In this document: positions 63,320 to 64,000 of the stretch, in pieces | Numbering within the stretch: the first letter of the stretch is position 1 | Layout of the letters: each line of letters opens with the position of its first letter | Assembly: GCF_963664075.1 (NCBI RefSeq) | Contig: NZ_OY760916.1 | Span: 4,188,710-4,252,709, forward strand | DNA from: an uncultured Desulfobulbus sp. | GTDB lineage: Bacteria > Desulfobacterota > Desulfobulbia > Desulfobulbales > Desulfobulbaceae | DNA: 64,000 bases | Direction: 5' to 3' | Notes under the pieces: generated by a model | Told to the model about the DNA's origin: nothing | What the model saw: the letters and a program-made list of their open reading frames with translations, nothing else | Database searches by the model: none | Position numbers and translations under genes: made by a program

Positions 63320-64000
63320 TGCCCGATGATGTCATAGAACAACACCTTTCACAGATGCTGCGCGAACGCAGAGCCTACGGCAAGTACCGTGGTTTTGTGG
63401 TCGACAACAACGATCCCCAGCGGCTGGCCCGGGTGCGGGTCCGGGTGCCCAGCCTTTTAGGCGAGGCAGAGACCGACTGGGCCTTGCCCTGCCTGCCCTG
63501 TGGCGGTCTGGAAAATCAGGGGTTTTTTACGGTGCCCGATATTGGAGCCCAGGTCTGGGTGGAGTTTGAAGGGGGCAACCTTAACTATCCTATTTGGACA
63601 GGCACCTTCTGGCAGCAGGAGGCAGATATTCCCGAAGAGGTGAAAGCGGATCAAACCACCACCAAACTCTGGCGAACCCCCGGCGGTCATGTGTTTCTCC
63701 TGGAGGATTGTGGTGGTGAGGAAATCGTGCGCCTGGAGCACTCTGGGGGAGCCATGCTGGAGATGGACGCAGAGGGCAATGTGGAGCTGCACACCAATGG
63801 TGAGGAGAAGTTGGTGCTCAGTGCTGCGGAGCAGAGTTTGAGCCTGGAAGACCAGCACGGCAACACACTCACTATGAATAACCGGGGCATACAACTGGAG
63901 GATATGAACGGTAATCGCTTCACCATGGAGACTTCCGGTATCACGATTGAGTCTGGTGGAACGATTACGCTCAATGGAACCGTGGTCGCCCTGGGGGGGA
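63319..64000 (+). CDS. Spike/baseplate protein V (gp5/VgrG-like), 3' truncated
   Basis: The frame starts at ATG 63319, overlapping the hub stop by one base, and remains open to the window end (about 227 codons). It has the OB-fold start YRGFVVDNNDPQRLARVRVRV, then VPDIGAQVWVEFEGGN and YPIWTGTFW, followed by repeated short beta-helix-type strands (GNVELHTNGEEKL, GNTLTMNNRGIQLEDMNGNR), as expected for the central spike. The end lies outside the window. Confidence 0.9.
   Translation, partial: MPDDVIEQHLSQMLRERRAYGKYRGFVVDNNDPQRLARVRVRVPSLLGEAETDWALPCLPCGGLENQGFFTVPDIGAQVWVEFEGGNLNYPIWTGTFWQQEADIPEEVKADQTTTKLWRTPGGHVFLLEDCGGEEIVRLEHSGGAMLEMDAEGNVELHTNGEEKLVLSAAEQSLSLEDQHGNTLTMNNRGIQLEDMNGNRFTMETSGITIESGGTITLNGTVVALGG

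Noticed and set aside
54399-64000. Prophage
   Set aside because: There are no capsid, portal, terminase, integrase or lysis genes in the visible part. The terminator-like DUF4255 protein and AAA+ ATPase point to an eCIS.

Overview
The window looks like a chromosome segment of an anaerobic, sulfur-metabolising Desulfobacterota bacterium, most likely of the Desulfobulbales. I infer this from gene content: rubrerythrin, a rubredoxin-headed membrane protein, a TusA/DsrE/YedE sulfur-carrier cluster and a contractile injection system. It was not confirmed by a database search.

Bases 1-2280 are host sequence: the tail of a possible metallophosphatase, an acidic zinc-ribbon protein, tRNA-Phe(GAA) with promoter and terminator, a fragment of an IS21 end, and a 93-aa gene. 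From 2283 to 26637 lies a 24.4-kb Tn3-family transposon. It has near-perfect 38-42 bp terminal inverted repeats (2 mismatches) and a 5-bp target duplication (ATTCC). Its resolvase gene at the left is split by an intact IS21-family element (3063-5706, target duplication CACACG). Its tnpA at the right carries a frameshift and an amber stop. The cargo is a polymorphic-toxin island: a 2451-aa secreted RHS/YD-repeat protein with its own C-terminal toxin tip and immunity gene, then a tandem series of displaced tips. Two of these still carry about 530 bp of the RHS core copied from the parent gene; three are headless. Nearly all are followed by a small immunity-like gene. An IS91-family element with a tyrosine recombinase and two copies of a MITE-like repeat have landed in the series. 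A secreted toroid/calcium-repeat protein separates the toxin island from tnpA.

Bases 26643-36499 return to the host: an AT-rich region with DnaA-box-like words, a decayed homocysteine methyltransferase gene, rubrerythrin, a rubredoxin-membrane protein, then gpsA-gyrA-gyrB-dnaN (all minus strand) and a second origin-like region upstream of dnaN. 36500-40554 holds a serine beta-lactamase-like gene and a tusA/dsrE/dsrE-like/small-protein operon divergent from a YeeE/YedE permease. This combination has been linked to sulfur disproportionation (the so-called YTD cluster). 40665-48423 encodes 5-formyl-THF cyclo-ligase and an envelope-lipid group: GT4 glycosyltransferase, LpxH-like phosphoesterase, Lgt-like protein, phosphatidylserine decarboxylase, a large unknown protein and a PilZ protein. 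48566-53084 contains two LysR/target divergent pairs, ilvY-ilvC and argP-argO, followed by a YchJ-like SEC-C protein.

From 54399 to the window end runs an extracellular contractile injection system (eCIS/PVC-like) operon: sheath, tube, a hub-assembly-like protein, a proline-rich linker, terminator-like DUF4255 protein, AAA+ ATPase, a small protein, LysM-associated tube protein, LysM protein, gp27-like hub and a truncated gp5/VgrG-like spike. A third copy of the MITE-like repeat sits directly upstream of the sheath gene.
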